64,000 nucleotides of DNA from Parafrankia elaeagni (GCF_000374165.1 NZ_KB893717.1:62001-126000); one strand, 5' to 3'; numbered from the stretch's first letter, positions 45,044 to 54,285 are shown. The notes: generated by a model not told the origin, from the sequence alone. Program-made: numbers and translations.

Positions 45044-46208
45044 GACGGACGTGATCATCGGGGCTGCACCGCCCCCGCGTGACCAACGTTCCCAAGCGTA
45101 CGGCATCACGTGCCGTACGGGTGCCGCAGCCGAGGTTCGCCGCCTGCCCGGGGGCCTCGCGACCCCGGGCACGGGCAGCGGACGAATCCAGTCGCAGCGC
45201 CGTTGTCCACAGGGTCACCCAGCGCACCGCCAGTTCCCGCGTCCGCTCCGCGCCTCGACAGCCTTGCCACGCGACCGCCGACGGAGGCGACATCGATCCA
45301 CCGTTGGTTCACGAGTGATTCGGACACCAACCCCGTGGGGCCTGGTGGTGTTCCGCATCCGGAGGGATCCGGGGTTTCGTGAGTGTGTCCACGTTGTGGA
45401 CAACCTTGATGTGGATCTACAACGATGCCCACTGGTGGGGTATGTCGATGCGGGTGACGTCCGACCGACACGGATGCGTGACAAACAGATGGCTATGCAC
45501 CATGCTGGTCACAACGAGCGTTGTTGACAGATATGCCTGGCGTGGGCTGATCGGCGGCGAAAGTCAGCTCCGGGCCTGTCGGGTTTACTCGCCCACCATC
45601 GTCGTCTTGTGCATGGGTAGTGCCGGCTGGTGTGCGCGGGGCCGGGTTCCGCCGGCCGCGAGCGATCACGACGCGGCGTCGATGGCCGTGGAATCCCTGG
45701 TCGTCACGCTGGCCGCCAGGTGGCGACGAGCACCGCGGGTGGTAACCGAGGACGGATTCCGTCCGTCGGGCGCCGGGTGACCGCACGCTGACCACGACTC
45801 ATCTCCGGCCGGAGTTCCGCTTCGTCTCCGGCCCCGCGTCGCCCGTTTCGGGCCGCTGGCTGCACGCCCGCCAGACAGGTGGTCAGCGGGGTACCGAACA
45901 GCCCAGACCCGGTCAGCGGTGCCCATAGGTGGTCATCGCTGCTTCCGCATGCGCGCCGGGCGTGGACAACTGCCACAGCGCCGGCGAGAGCCGCTGCCGG
46001 CTGGCCTATCCGCGCCGAGGCTGCCCTGACAGGGCGACCAGCGGTTCACAGGCCGGGCTGGTCGTCTGTGGCGGCGTTCCGTGCGACCGACGCGCTCGCG
46101 ACAGCTGCGCACCGCGGCCGTCGCGGGCCTCGGCCATCGGCGTGTGCCCGGCACCGCATCGCCGGCGGTCGCCGCACCGCACGGCCCGCCCCCTCGGAGA
46201 CCGATGAC
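45044..46208. other. gene-free region with dispersed DnaA-like boxes
   Basis: TTGTCCACA (the actinobacterial DnaA-box consensus) occurs exactly at 45203-45211 and, inverted, at 45395-45403. Near matches are GTGTCCACG at 45385-45393 and an inverted TTGTCCACG at 45961-45969. No convincing coding sequence is seen. The region separates tRNA-Ala from the 88-bp repeat array. Confidence 0.55.
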
Positions 46209-46946
46209 TTTTGTTACTAAGCAAACGTTCTACACTCGGCCCCACGCACGAAGGAGCCTGGATATTGCCAACAGAATCCGCGGGCGACGCGCTGCCCAAA
46301 TCTCCCCACGCAGGGCTTTGCCGACTTCAGTAACCAACTCCCTTGAATCACGGGCGAACCGCACACCGGCCCCGTGGGGGGAGTACGTCAGATTTTGCTA
46401 CTAAGCAAACATCGCGAACACACTCCGCGGAAGGTCAGCGCGAGAATCATCCATCACTTTACGCCTGTGGTCATGGACATCGATTGACGCCAAGCAAAAT
46501 AATTGCACTCCGATGACAGTCTCCACGCGGGGTGCGAGTAAGTTCCGCCACCCAAATCCCTCGATGGGGAGTGTGAAATTTTGACGATAAGCAAAATAAT
46601 TCCACACAACCCCGCGACGGCTTTCGTCAGCGGATCGGTCGGACTCCCATGGTGGTTATCGACGTCGTTTGACAATCAGCAAAATTGTTTGCCAGGACCC
46701 TCACTGGTTATCGTTGACGTGTCTAACGTCACCCCTCGCTGGAGACTGTTAGATTTTGCTGGAAAGCAAAATACGCCGACTATACCCATCCCAGGTTTTC
46801 GTTGCGTAAGTCGCCGGATGCCCCCCACGGTCATCGTAAACTTTTGCTTTTAAGCAAAAATGTGTGACGGTCACCGTGCCTGGAAAACGTCAGACCAGTA
46901 TCGCCGCAATCCCGATGGTCATCGTCGTCTTTTTATGACAAGCAAA
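46209..46946. repeat. degenerate tandem repeat array, about 88-bp period, palindromic AT-rich core
   Basis: Eight recognisable cores fit TTTTGNNNNTAAGCAAA, aligned at 46209, 46393, 46482, 46579, 46668, 46754, 46842 and 46930 (steps 184, 89, 97, 89, 86, 88, 88). The best cores are self-complementary (TTTTGCTT/AAGCAAAA at 46842). Sequence outside the core is also repeated: GACGGTCACC at 46866 and 46954 (88 apart), AAGCAAAATAATT at 46492 and 46589, and a GGTCATCG-like block before several cores. A decayed unit may lie near 46316. The period is not a multiple of three, so it is not a protein repeat. Confidence 0.75.
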
Positions 46947-47066
46947 CGTCGGCGACGGTCACCATGAGCGGATTTTTCGGTCTGCGGCGATAAACAGAGC
47001 CTCGTCCGCGTCTGTCGTTCGCCCGGGCACCGGCCGCCGCCGGATTCGGACCCGTCCAGGGGCCGA

Positions 47067-47972
47067 TCAGGTCCAGGGGGCGAGGGAAGGCCAGGCGGGA
47101 TCACCCTCGGCACGTCCCGACAGCCAGCGCAGGGTCTCGCGGGTGGGAATGTCGACCCGGACCACTCGCGGGCCCCGCCCGGCGGTGAGGGAGGGGCGGT
47201 CGCCGGGGGTAAGGAGGATGGTGACGTCCGCGGGGACGCGGTCGGGCAGGCGGCGGGTCGACCAGGCCCACTCGGCTTCGACGTAGGCCGGGCTCAGATC
47301 CTCCCAGCCCGGGCCGCCGAGGTCCTTCAGACCGAGATCGACCAGGTGGACCTCGACCTCGCGCCACCGCAGGAACACCAGGTCGGCCAGGCTGGTGGCG
47401 CCCAGGGTGAGCGTCCGACCGAGGCCGCCGCGCCAGACGTCCACGTGGGTGCCGTCCCAGGCCTGCTCCAGTCGGTGGACCGCGTCGGTGAGGTCCGCCA
47501 CCAGCTGCTGGGCGGGCTGGCCCGCGCCGGCCTCGACGCCGGCCTCGCGCTGGGCCCGCCCGCCCGGATACTGGTCCTCGGCGCGCCCCTCCGCTGCCGC
47601 GCCGAGGATCCCGGTGTGGCTGTCCGCGTTCCTCGCCAGGTGGGCGATCAGGTGGCCGACCGTCCAGCCCGGGAGGAGCGAGGCCCGGCGCGCGGTCACG
47701 TCGTCGACTCCGGCCGCCAGGCCGAGCAGGCGGGCGTGGGCGCGGGAACAGCCCAGCAGCCGGTCGAGAGGCACGGCGGACTGCGTGTACTCGGGGCCCG
47801 GCTCCCTTCCCGGGTAGCTGACGAACGAGGCAACCGGCGGTGCTGATGTCGACGTTGTCACCGACGTGGATGCGGCCACCGAGGAGGTCACGAAACCCGC
47901 GGGGGTTGTTGCCGCTGCCGCTGCTGGCGGTGGCGTTGACGGGCCTGTTCCGGGCGCGTTGGGGAAAGCCAT
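47067..47972 (-). CDS. maleylpyruvate isomerase-family (MDMPI/DinB) mycothiol-dependent enzyme
   Basis: 301 aa. After a 60-residue Thr/Ala/Pro-rich tail come the MDMPI helical-bundle motifs: LLPGWTVGHLIAHLARNADSHTGIL (metal His), FLRWREVEVHLVDLGL (second His), and a C-terminal SCP2-like half (RVDIPTRETLRWLSGRA). These enzymes use mycothiol in place of glutathione in isomerisation or transfer reactions. The start ATG 47972 may be too early; later in-frame starts would remove the low-complexity tail. Divergent from the solute-binding protein gene. Confidence 0.85.
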   Translation of the reverse strand: MAFPNAPGTGPSTPPPAAAAATTPAGFVTSSVAASTSVTTSTSAPPVASFVSYPGREPGPEYTQSAVPLDRLLGCSRAHARLLGLAAGVDDVTARRASLLPGWTVGHLIAHLARNADSHTGILGAAAEGRAEDQYPGGRAQREAGVEAGAGQPAQQLVADLTDAVHRLEQAWDGTHVDVWRGGLGRTLTLGATSLADLVFLRWREVEVHLVDLGLKDLGGPGWEDLSPAYVEAEWAWSTRRLPDRVPADVTILLTPGDRPSLTAGRGPRVVRVDIPTRETLRWLSGRAEGDPAWPSLAPWT

Positions 47973-48225
47973 AGGTCAAGGCTCCCCCGCTGCCGGGGGC
48001 TCATGCCACTTCGCGCACGCGGCCACCGCACTCGCCGCGCTCCCCGCAGCCTGCCAGTCCTATGACACGACGCGGGAGCGGGCGGCGACAGCGGCCGGTC
48101 AACAGTGCTTTCCGGATCGGCGCCGGACCGCGGAGCAGGCATTCCGGGGCTCCCGCCCAACCAGTCGTCCGACCGCGGGGCGACCATGTCCAGGCGGGAC
48201 AGCACCAACCGGAGGGGGGTCAGCC

Positions 48226-49506
48226 ATGATCGGAACTAGCCGGTCCAGCGGACCGGCGGACCGGCCGGCGGACGGATCGGGCAGCGGGGTGACTGGCGTT
48301 GGCGCCTCACTGCACGACCCGGCGCTGATACGCGGGCTCACCAGGCAGCGGCTGAGCCGGCGGAACCTGTTCCGCCTCGCGGGTCTGGCGGGTGCCACGG
48401 TCCTGGCGGCGGCCTGTGGGGACGGCACCGGGCCGGGTGGCCGCGGCGCCGCGGCCGACGTCGCGGGTTTCTGGTCGGGGCGGGAACGAGCGGGAAGAAT
48501 CGATTTCGCGAACTGGCGTTTCTACATGGACGTCGGGGCCTCCGGTTCCGGGCATCCCTCACTCGAGCTCTTCACCCGGGAGACGGGCATACAGGTCGGC
48601 TACCACGAGGCGATTCGGGACAACGAGTCCTTCTTCTCAGGGGTCCGCGCCGACCTGGCCGCAGGCCGGTCCATCGGTTATGACCTGATGGTTCTGACCA
48701 ACGGCAACGTCCAGAGCCGGGTGATCGAGCTCGGTTATCTGGCGCCGCTCGACCACAGGCGGCTGCCGATGTTCGCGGCCGAGGCCGCCCCGAGCGTGAA
48801 GGACCCTGCGTACGACCCGGGCAACCGGTTCACCGTGGCCTGGCAGTCCGGCATCACCGGAATCGCGTACGACCCGACGCGGACCGGCCGGGAGATCTCC
48901 CGGTTCGCGGACCTTTTCGACCCGACCTTCGCGGGTCGGGTCGGAATGTTCGGTGAGAACGAGGACCTTCCGAATCTCGCACTGCTCGGAATCGGCGTCC
49001 CACCGGCCAGCTCGACGCCCGACGACTGGCGGCGGGCTGCCGAGAAACTCCACCAGCAGCGGGCCGCGGGGATCGTCCGCCGTTACTACGAGCAGGAGTA
49101 CATCGACTCACTCACCGCTGGCGAGCTGTGGCTTTCCATGGCGTGGTCGGGTGATGTCTACCAGCGCCTCGCGGCCGGCGCGAACCTGAAGTTCGTGGTG
49201 CCCGAGGAAGGAGGCCTCATCTGGACGGACAGCATGTGCATTCCGGTGACAGCGCAGAACCCGGTGGATGCCATCACCTACATGGATTTCGTGTACCGGC
49301 CGGACGTCGCCGGCATGCTCGCGGAGGACATCCGGTACCTCACCCCGGTGCCGGCCGCCCGCGGACACGTCTCCCCGGCGCTGGCCGGGTCGCCGCTGCT
49401 CTTCCCGACGCGCGCGGAACTCGACCGCGTGCACCGGTACCGGGTGCTGACCGCCGCCGAGGAGACCGAGTGGAACAGCATCTTCCAGCCGGTCTACCAG
49501 CGGTGA
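48226..49506 (+). CDS. polyamine-type (PotD-like) ABC solute-binding lipoprotein
   Basis: 426 aa. The N-terminus has a twin-Arg signal (LSRRNLFRLAGLAGA) ending in a LAAAC lipobox near residue 64, so export by Tat and lipidation are likely. The mature part matches spermidine/putrescine-binding proteins: LEFANWRFYMD-like strand 1, YDLMVLTNGNVQSRVIELGYLAPLD, TVAWQSGITGIAYDP, and LTAGELWLSMAWSGDVYQ. No cognate permease or ATPase gene is adjacent, so it is an orphan here. The ATG 48226 follows GGAGGGGGG. Confidence 0.88.
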   Translation: MIGTSRSSGPADRPADGSGSGVTGVGASLHDPALIRGLTRQRLSRRNLFRLAGLAGATVLAAACGDGTGPGGRGAAADVAGFWSGRERAGRIDFANWRFYMDVGASGSGHPSLELFTRETGIQVGYHEAIRDNESFFSGVRADLAAGRSIGYDLMVLTNGNVQSRVIELGYLAPLDHRRLPMFAAEAAPSVKDPAYDPGNRFTVAWQSGITGIAYDPTRTGREISRFADLFDPTFAGRVGMFGENEDLPNLALLGIGVPPASSTPDDWRRAAEKLHQQRAAGIVRRYYEQEYIDSLTAGELWLSMAWSGDVYQRLAAGANLKFVVPEEGGLIWTDSMCIPVTAQNPVDAITYMDFVYRPDVAGMLAEDIRYLTPVPAARGHVSPALAGSPLLFPTRAELDRVHRYRVLTAAEETEWNSIFQPVYQR

Positions 49507-49527
49507 CGGCGCCTGTGGACCAGAAGC

Positions 49528-49656
49528 TCAGTGATTGCCCTGCGCGGACGTGGCCTCGCGCCACAGGTCGATCTCATCCTTGTTGCGGCGGCGGCGCGCC
49601 GCGGTGAGGAGAGCACCGGCGCTGGCCGCCACGGCGACGAGAGTGAACTTGCGCAT
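49528..49656 (-). CDS. DLW-39 family micro-protein
   Basis: 42 aa: a short hydrophobic stretch (FTLVAVAASAGALLTAA), an RRRR-NKDE basic patch and EIDLWREAT, the DLW signature of an actinobacterial micro-protein family of unknown function, usually found near tRNA-Ile/tRNA-Ala and gyrA. The ATG 49656 has GGAGGAG upstream. Its single N-terminal TM-like segment suggests membrane association. It is convergent with the solute-binding protein gene. Confidence 0.87.
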   Translation of the reverse strand: MRKFTLVAVAASAGALLTAARRRRNKDEIDLWREATSAQGNH

Positions 49657-49746
49657 ACCGGCTCCTCCTGGTCGACTGCGTCTCCTGCCACCGTATCGCG
49701 CCCCGATGCCCGTCGCCCGGACTGATCACGACTGATGACCTTCCGG

Positions 49747-49775
49747 CTGCCTGCCGGCTGGGAACCGGCAGGCAG
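49747..49775 (-). terminator. hairpin terminator of the PEBP gene
   Basis: A perfect 11-bp stem, CTGCCTGCCGG (49747-49757) with CCGGCAGGCAG (49765-49775) and a 7-nt loop, lies 28 bases beyond the PEBP stop. Confidence 0.75.
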
Positions 49776-49802
49776 GCAGCGCGGGCCGGCGGGGCCGCGA
49801 GG

Positions 49803-50345
49803 TCAGCGCTGGTAGGTGGCCCGCAGAACGCCCCGGGCGAGGGTGTGGAAGGTCAGGTTGAAACCGACCACGGCCGGGGCGACCGTGGCGTCGATCTCCA
49901 GCTTCGGCACGTCGACGGCGTGGACGACGAAGACGTACCGGTGCGGCCGGTCGCCCTCGGGTGGGGCCGCACCGCCGTAGCTCGGCGTCCCCCAGTCGCT
50001 TCGCACGTGGTAGGCGCCCGACGGCAGGCCGGCGAGATCACCGCTGCCGGCACCGGTGGGCAGTTCCGTCACCTCGGCCGGGATGTCGACCAGGACCCAG
50101 TGCCAGAAGCCGCTGCCGGTGGGGGCGTCCGGATCGAAGCAGGTGACGGCGAAGCTCTGCGTCCCGGCCGGGAAACCCGACCAGGACAGGTGCGGCGACA
50201 GGTCAGCACCGCCGGCGGCGGCGTACACCTGGTCAAGGCCGAGCGGGCTGCCATCCGTTATGTCGCTGCTGGTCAGGGTGAACGACGGCAGCGCGGGCAG
50301 CAGGTCGAGCGGGTCCGGTGCGGTCTTCCGGTCCAGCAGGGACAT
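49803..50345 (-). CDS. YbhB/YbcL-family PEBP (Raf-kinase-inhibitor-like) protein
   Basis: 180 aa. PEBP signatures are present: LSPHLSWSGFPAGTQSFAVTCFDPDAPTGSGFWHWVLVDIP (anion-pocket Asp-Pro-Asp and His) and GGAAPPEGDRPHRYVFVVHAVD. Bacterial members are cytosolic and of uncertain function. The ATG start is at 50345. Single gene with a terminator downstream. Confidence 0.93.
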   Translation of the reverse strand: MSLLDRKTAPDPLDLLPALPSFTLTSSDITDGSPLGLDQVYAAAGGADLSPHLSWSGFPAGTQSFAVTCFDPDAPTGSGFWHWVLVDIPAEVTELPTGAGSGDLAGLPSGAYHVRSDWGTPSYGGAAPPEGDRPHRYVFVVHAVDVPKLEIDATVAPAVVGFNLTFHTLARGVLRATYQR

Positions 50346-50489
50346 CGGTCGATCCTCTCGTCACGGTGGATGGCGGCGCGGGCAAGATCTGGGTGGTTCC
50401 GGTCGAGGGGCTGGCCCGGATTCGCGCCGGCGAGCGGGGCTGGACGCGCTCCAGATCCTCCCCGGGACACCCGGATGGGTGACGCAATG

Positions 50490-50518
50490 CCCCGATTGAT
50501 CCCGGTTCGGGGTTTTTT
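50490..50518 (+). terminator. T-tracted intrinsic terminator on the plus strand
   Basis: CCCCGA (50490-50495) pairs with TCGGGG (50507-50512), followed directly by six T residues. It has the textbook rho-independent form, unusual in this genome. No plus-strand gene ends nearby; the closest is the solute-binding protein gene, which stops at 49506. Confidence 0.6.
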
Positions 50519-50573
50519 CTCATTAGTTGTGTCGGGAAGACGACGTCTGCCGGGGCAACCCGATACGGTGGAC

Positions 50574-50634
50574 AGGTTCCGGCGGGTGTCTCCCACTGAA
50601 TCCCCCCGTATCAGTGGGTCGCCCGCCGGAACCT
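50574..50634 (-). terminator. long hairpin downstream of the DedA gene
   Basis: AGGTTCCGGCGGG (50574-50586) pairs perfectly with CCCGCCGGAACCT (50622-50634), and an inner CCCACTGA/TCAGTGGG stem (50592-50599, 50611-50618) stacks above small bulges. Position 23 bases after the DedA stop fits a terminator. Confidence 0.75.
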
Positions 50635-50656
50635 CTTCAGACGGCCGACGAGCGAG

Positions 50657-51556
50657 CTACCGGTTCCGGGTGGCGGAGTGCCGGCCACCCCCGCGGCGGT
50701 TGGTCCGCTCGATGCGGGTGGTCCGCTCAAGGTCGTCTTCCTGCGCAGCGCCCTGGAACTCCTCGGCGCCGTAACCGCCGCTTCCGGCCCCGTAGCCGCG
50801 CTGGTCAGCCAGCCCTGCCGGGCCGCGAGCCGCCGGGGCGCGAAGATCCTCCGCGTAGTGGCTGCCCGCAGCGGGCTCCTGCCCGGCAGCGCTCCCGACC
50901 TCTCCGGCGGAGCCGCGCCCCGCGGCCTTCCTGCGACGTGAGCGCAGGACCTCCACCGCGATGGGCAGCACCGAGATCAGCACGATGAGGATCAGCATCG
51001 CCTCGACGTTGTCCCGGATGAAATCGATCTTCCCGAGGAAGAAGCCGAGGATCGTGACGCCGCAGCCCCACAGCACCCCGCCGATCACGTTGAAGGTCAC
51101 GAAGGTCCGGTAGTTCATGCGGCTGACACCGGCGATCACCGGAGTGAAGGTCCGCACGATCGGGACGAAGCGGGCCAGCACGATCGAGCGGGCACCGTAC
51201 TTCTCGAAGAACTCCTGGGCCTGGTCGACGTACTCCTGTTTGAACAGCCGCGAATCCTCGCGGCGGAACAGCGCCGGGCCGACCTTGCGGCCGAACAGGT
51301 ACCCCACCTGGTCACCCGCGATCGCGGCGATGCCGATGAGCACGCATGCGAGCCACAGCGGCGTCGACACCTCATCCCGGGAGATGAGCAGGCCCAGTGT
51401 GAACAACAGGGAGTCGCCAGGCAGGAAGAACCCGACCAGGAGCCCGGACTCCGCGAAGACGATCAGCAGGACCACGGCAAGACCGGCTTTTGCCAGGTTG
51501 TCGGCACTGATGAAGTCCGGCCCGAGGGCCAGGGTGTTCGACGCGAACGTGGTCAC
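50657..51556 (-). CDS. DedA-family membrane protein
   Basis: 299 aa. The SNARE-associated/DedA domain spans about 30-200: FAESGLLVGFFLPGDSLLFTLG, the amphipathic GDQVGYLFGRKVGPALF, and RFVPIVRTFTPVIAGVSRMNYRTFVTFNVIGGVLWG (conserved Arg pair and Pro). The family flips C55-P or phospholipids and supports membrane homeostasis. The C-terminal 100 residues are soluble, rich in Ala/Gly/Arg and disordered. The start is GTG 51556 with AGGAGG 10 bases upstream. Confidence 0.93.
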   Translation of the reverse strand: MTTFASNTLALGPDFISADNLAKAGLAVVLLIVFAESGLLVGFFLPGDSLLFTLGLLISRDEVSTPLWLACVLIGIAAIAGDQVGYLFGRKVGPALFRREDSRLFKQEYVDQAQEFFEKYGARSIVLARFVPIVRTFTPVIAGVSRMNYRTFVTFNVIGGVLWGCGVTILGFFLGKIDFIRDNVEAMLILIVLISVLPIAVEVLRSRRRKAAGRGSAGEVGSAAGQEPAAGSHYAEDLRAPAARGPAGLADQRGYGAGSGGYGAEEFQGAAQEDDLERTTRIERTNRRGGGRHSATRNR

Positions 51557-51815
51557 TGTCGAGGGCCTCCTGGTGGATTTCGAGCCGGCCGCGCTGGCGG
51601 CTGTGATTTCCAGGGTCTCACGCCACCGGTGTGGCCCCACTGCGGCCTCGACCGGGCCGGGCCGGCGGGCAGCCGCCCGACCAGCCGATCCGCCTCGGCA
51701 ACCGTTCCGACCCGCCCCGCTCTCGGGCACGGGCGGACCACAGCGGCTGCCGGCGGAAACCTCGCCGAAGCCCAGCCGATGCCGATCCAGCGCAAATGGC
51801 CCATAGCCTCTACCT

Positions 51816-53108
51816 GTGGCGAGATCACGGCATCGTCTCCTCGGCCTCGCCCTCGGGGCCCTCGTTCTCGCGGCTCCGCTGGGCGCGTGCTCCCGTGGGT
51901 CAGCGGGGCCCACGGAGCCCCGCCGGACCGAGGCGGCACCTGCACCGACCCGGAGCCTGGCACCGGCCCTCAGCTACCACCTTGCCGGCTACGGCCTGGA
52001 GGACCGCGCCACCGACGGCGGCCCGGCCTCCGACGACCTCGCCGACCTGGCCGCGGGGGAGCCCGGGGAGCTGGTGTCCAGCGCCCCGGTGACCACGCCG
52101 GACGACATCCGCGCCTGGCGGGTGGTCTACCACTCGCGTGGGCCGCAGAACGAGGACCGCCTCGTCACCGGCCTGGTCCTGGCCCCGCCAGCCGATTCCC
52201 CGGTCCCGTCGGGGGGACGTCCGCTGGTCTCGTTCGGCCACGGGACAACCGGGATCAACGACGCCTGCGCCCCGTCGCGGGCCGAGCCTCCGCTGTCGAT
52301 GATCGGCGGAACCCTGCGGCTCGTCCGGGACGGGTACGTCCTGGCGGTGACGGACTACACCGGGCTGGGCGGCCCCGGCGAGCACCCGATCTACGAGGCG
52401 GACTCGGCGGCGAAGGCGCTGCTGGACGCCGCCCGCGCCGCCCGGTCGCTGCGGCCTGCCCAGGCGGGTGAGGACGTGGTGCTGTGGGGCTACTCGCAGG
52501 GGGGGCAGGCGGCCCTCGCCGCCGGGGCCATCGCCGCCGACTACGCACCGGATCTCCGCGTCCTGGGATCGGCGGCGACCGCGCCCCTGCTCGACCTGCC
52601 CGCCTCGCTGCACGACATGCGGACCCTCCCGGACGGGGTGGCCTACCTCCTCCTCGCGGTAACCGGCCTCGCGGCCGCCGATCCGGCCCTTGCCCCCGAT
52701 GCCATCCTCACCGCCACCGGCCGGCGGCTGACCGCCATGGCACACAACCGGTGCGCCGGCGACCTGCTGCTGGCGAGCACCGGCGAGTCCGTCACGAGCG
52801 TCTTCACCCGCGACCCGCTGCGGACCGAGCCGTTCGCCAGCGCGCTGGAACGCCAGTGGCAGTACGTGCAGGCGCCGGGCCCGCCCAGGCTGGTGCTCCA
52901 GGGCGGGCTGGACACCGTCATCCACCAGGCGACCACCGACCGGGCGGTCAGCGCGCTGTGCGCCGCCGGCGGATCGGTCGAGTACCACCGGTACGGCCTG
53001 GCCAACCACGGCACGGTGATCGACGCCTCGGTGGACGATCTCTCCCGCTGGGTGGCGGCACGGTTCGCCGGCACCGCCGCCCCGACCGGCATCTGCGCCA
53101 CGCCCTGA
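51816..53108 (+). CDS. secreted lipase-family (LIP) alpha/beta hydrolase lipoprotein
   Basis: 430 aa. The signal peptide ends in a lipobox LGAC (Cys near residue 25), so it is probably a surface lipoprotein. The alpha/beta-hydrolase core shows LVSFGHGTTGINDAC (oxyanion region), the nucleophile elbow WGYSQGGQAAL, and a late GLANHGTVID His, matching the actinobacterial secretory-lipase (LIP) family. It probably cleaves esters or triacylglycerols outside the cell. The start is GTG 51816, with weak Shine-Dalgarno. Divergent from dedA, convergent with a TetR gene. Confidence 0.88.
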   Translation: MARSRHRLLGLALGALVLAAPLGACSRGSAGPTEPRRTEAAPAPTRSLAPALSYHLAGYGLEDRATDGGPASDDLADLAAGEPGELVSSAPVTTPDDIRAWRVVYHSRGPQNEDRLVTGLVLAPPADSPVPSGGRPLVSFGHGTTGINDACAPSRAEPPLSMIGGTLRLVRDGYVLAVTDYTGLGGPGEHPIYEADSAAKALLDAARAARSLRPAQAGEDVVLWGYSQGGQAALAAGAIAADYAPDLRVLGSAATAPLLDLPASLHDMRTLPDGVAYLLLAVTGLAAADPALAPDAILTATGRRLTAMAHNRCAGDLLLASTGESVTSVFTRDPLRTEPFASALERQWQYVQAPGPPRLVLQGGLDTVIHQATTDRAVSALCAAGGSVEYHRYGLANHGTVIDASVDDLSRWVAARFAGTAAPTGICATP

Positions 53109-53124
53109 CCGCACCCGCCGGCGG

Positions 53125-53898
53125 TCAGCCGCTCGCCTGGGTGGCAGCGTCGGAGCCCCTCGCGGCGGCGAGGGCGAACTCGACGAGCCGACGGTGATAT
53201 GGCGTCGGCACCGCCGCGACCTCCCGATCCGCCGCGGCCTCCCAGTTCGCCCCGCTGCCCAGACCTGTCATGCCGTCCGGAGCCGCTCCGCCGTCCGGAG
53301 CCGCTCCGCCGTCCGGAGCCGCCGCGCCGTCCGGAGCCCCACGGGGCCGGCCGAAGGCCTGGCGCCCGAACGCCTGCCGGGTCAGCAGGGCGCCGAGGAA
53401 AGCACTCGCCGCGAGATCCGTGTCAAGATCCGGTCGAGTCTCGCCGCGCAGCCGGGCGTCATGAAAGGCGTCCTGGACGGCTGCGGCGCACCGGTCCACC
53501 GACTCGCGCCGGAAGGCGGCGTAGAGATCGGGGTACCGGGACAGCTCCGCCACGCACCGGGCAAGGATCGACATGCGCGGCTCGGTGAAGACCGCGTCCA
53601 CCTGCGGTGCGAGGCACAGGAGGTCCTCGCGCAGCGAGCCGGTCCGGGGCGGCACCAGGCCGGCCGCCAGGGTGCCCAGCGCGGCGAGGACGAGCGCGTC
53701 CCGCGTCGCCCAGCGGGCGTAGATGCCGCGCTTCGCGACGCCCGCACGGGCGGCGACGCTGTTCACGCTGAAGCCGCCGACTCCGTGGCCGGCAAGTTCG
53801 TCGACGGCGGCGCGCAGCACCCGATCGTCGATCGTCGCATCCCGCGGACGGCCCCGACGCGGCCGCGAACAGGCGTCGGCCAGGTCACCGGGAGGCAT
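53125..53898 (-). CDS. TetR-family transcriptional regulator
   Basis: 257 aa. HTH at about residues 18-70: RGRPRDATIDDRVLRAAVDELAGHGVGGFSVNSVAARAGVAKRGIYARWATRDALV. The ligand domain ends with an insertion of APDGGA repeats (18-nt unit in the DNA). It ends 16 bases from the lipase stop, convergent, so it is not clearly its regulator. No operator was found in the region upstream of 53898. Confidence 0.9.
   Translation of the reverse strand: MPPGDLADACSRPRRGRPRDATIDDRVLRAAVDELAGHGVGGFSVNSVAARAGVAKRGIYARWATRDALVLAALGTLAAGLVPPRTGSLREDLLCLAPQVDAVFTEPRMSILARCVAELSRYPDLYAAFRRESVDRCAAAVQDAFHDARLRGETRPDLDTDLAASAFLGALLTRQAFGRQAFGRPRGAPDGAAAPDGGAAPDGGAAPDGMTGLGSGANWEAAADREVAAVPTPYHRRLVEFALAAARGSDAATQASG
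53272..53343. repeat. four 18-nt repeats in the TetR gene
   Basis: GCCGTCCGGAGCCGCTCC is repeated at 53272, 53290, 53308 and 53326, the last two degenerate. They encode APDGGA units. Confidence 0.88.
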
Positions 53899-54285
53899 CG
53901 CTCCAGCCTAGGCGCCGGACCGCGGCGGCAGTCGCCGCGGCGACGATCAGGCCGCCGACGGTCAGGTACGCCGACGGTCACTACAGAAAGTAACGATCGC
54001 CCATCGTGACAGAGCGTGGCGGCGACGGTGTCCCCGATCCGGTCCGCCGGACCGGTGGCGGGGGGAGACGAGCAGGTGACAGGCGGTCTGGACGGATTGG
54101 GAAACTCACTCCCAACGAACGACCAACACGCGGCCCCGCTATCGCCGCCAACTACGCAGAGTGCTTTTTTTCGGTTCAAAGCCGCCGTAACTATGCAGTT
54201 TTCGTGAAGATCGCCGCTTAATGTCCTAGTGTTCCAGCAACGGCGCTGTCCACGGGCTCGCGGGACCCGTAGGAGCCCGCGAGCG
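53899..54285. other. intergenic region before the glycosyltransferase operon
   Basis: 387 bases. An AT-rich part at 54150-54230 (poly-T at 54167 and AACTATGCAGTTTT) probably holds the operon promoter. No gene is recognised. Confidence 0.45.

Noticed and set aside
45203-45969. Chromosomal oriC
   Set aside because: Boxes are sparse and far apart, and dnaA/dnaN are expected beyond gyrA, outside the window.
46209-46946. CRISPR array
   Set aside because: Repeats are degenerate, the conserved core is only about 17 nt, the intervals are about 70 nt and partly conserved, and no cas gene is near.
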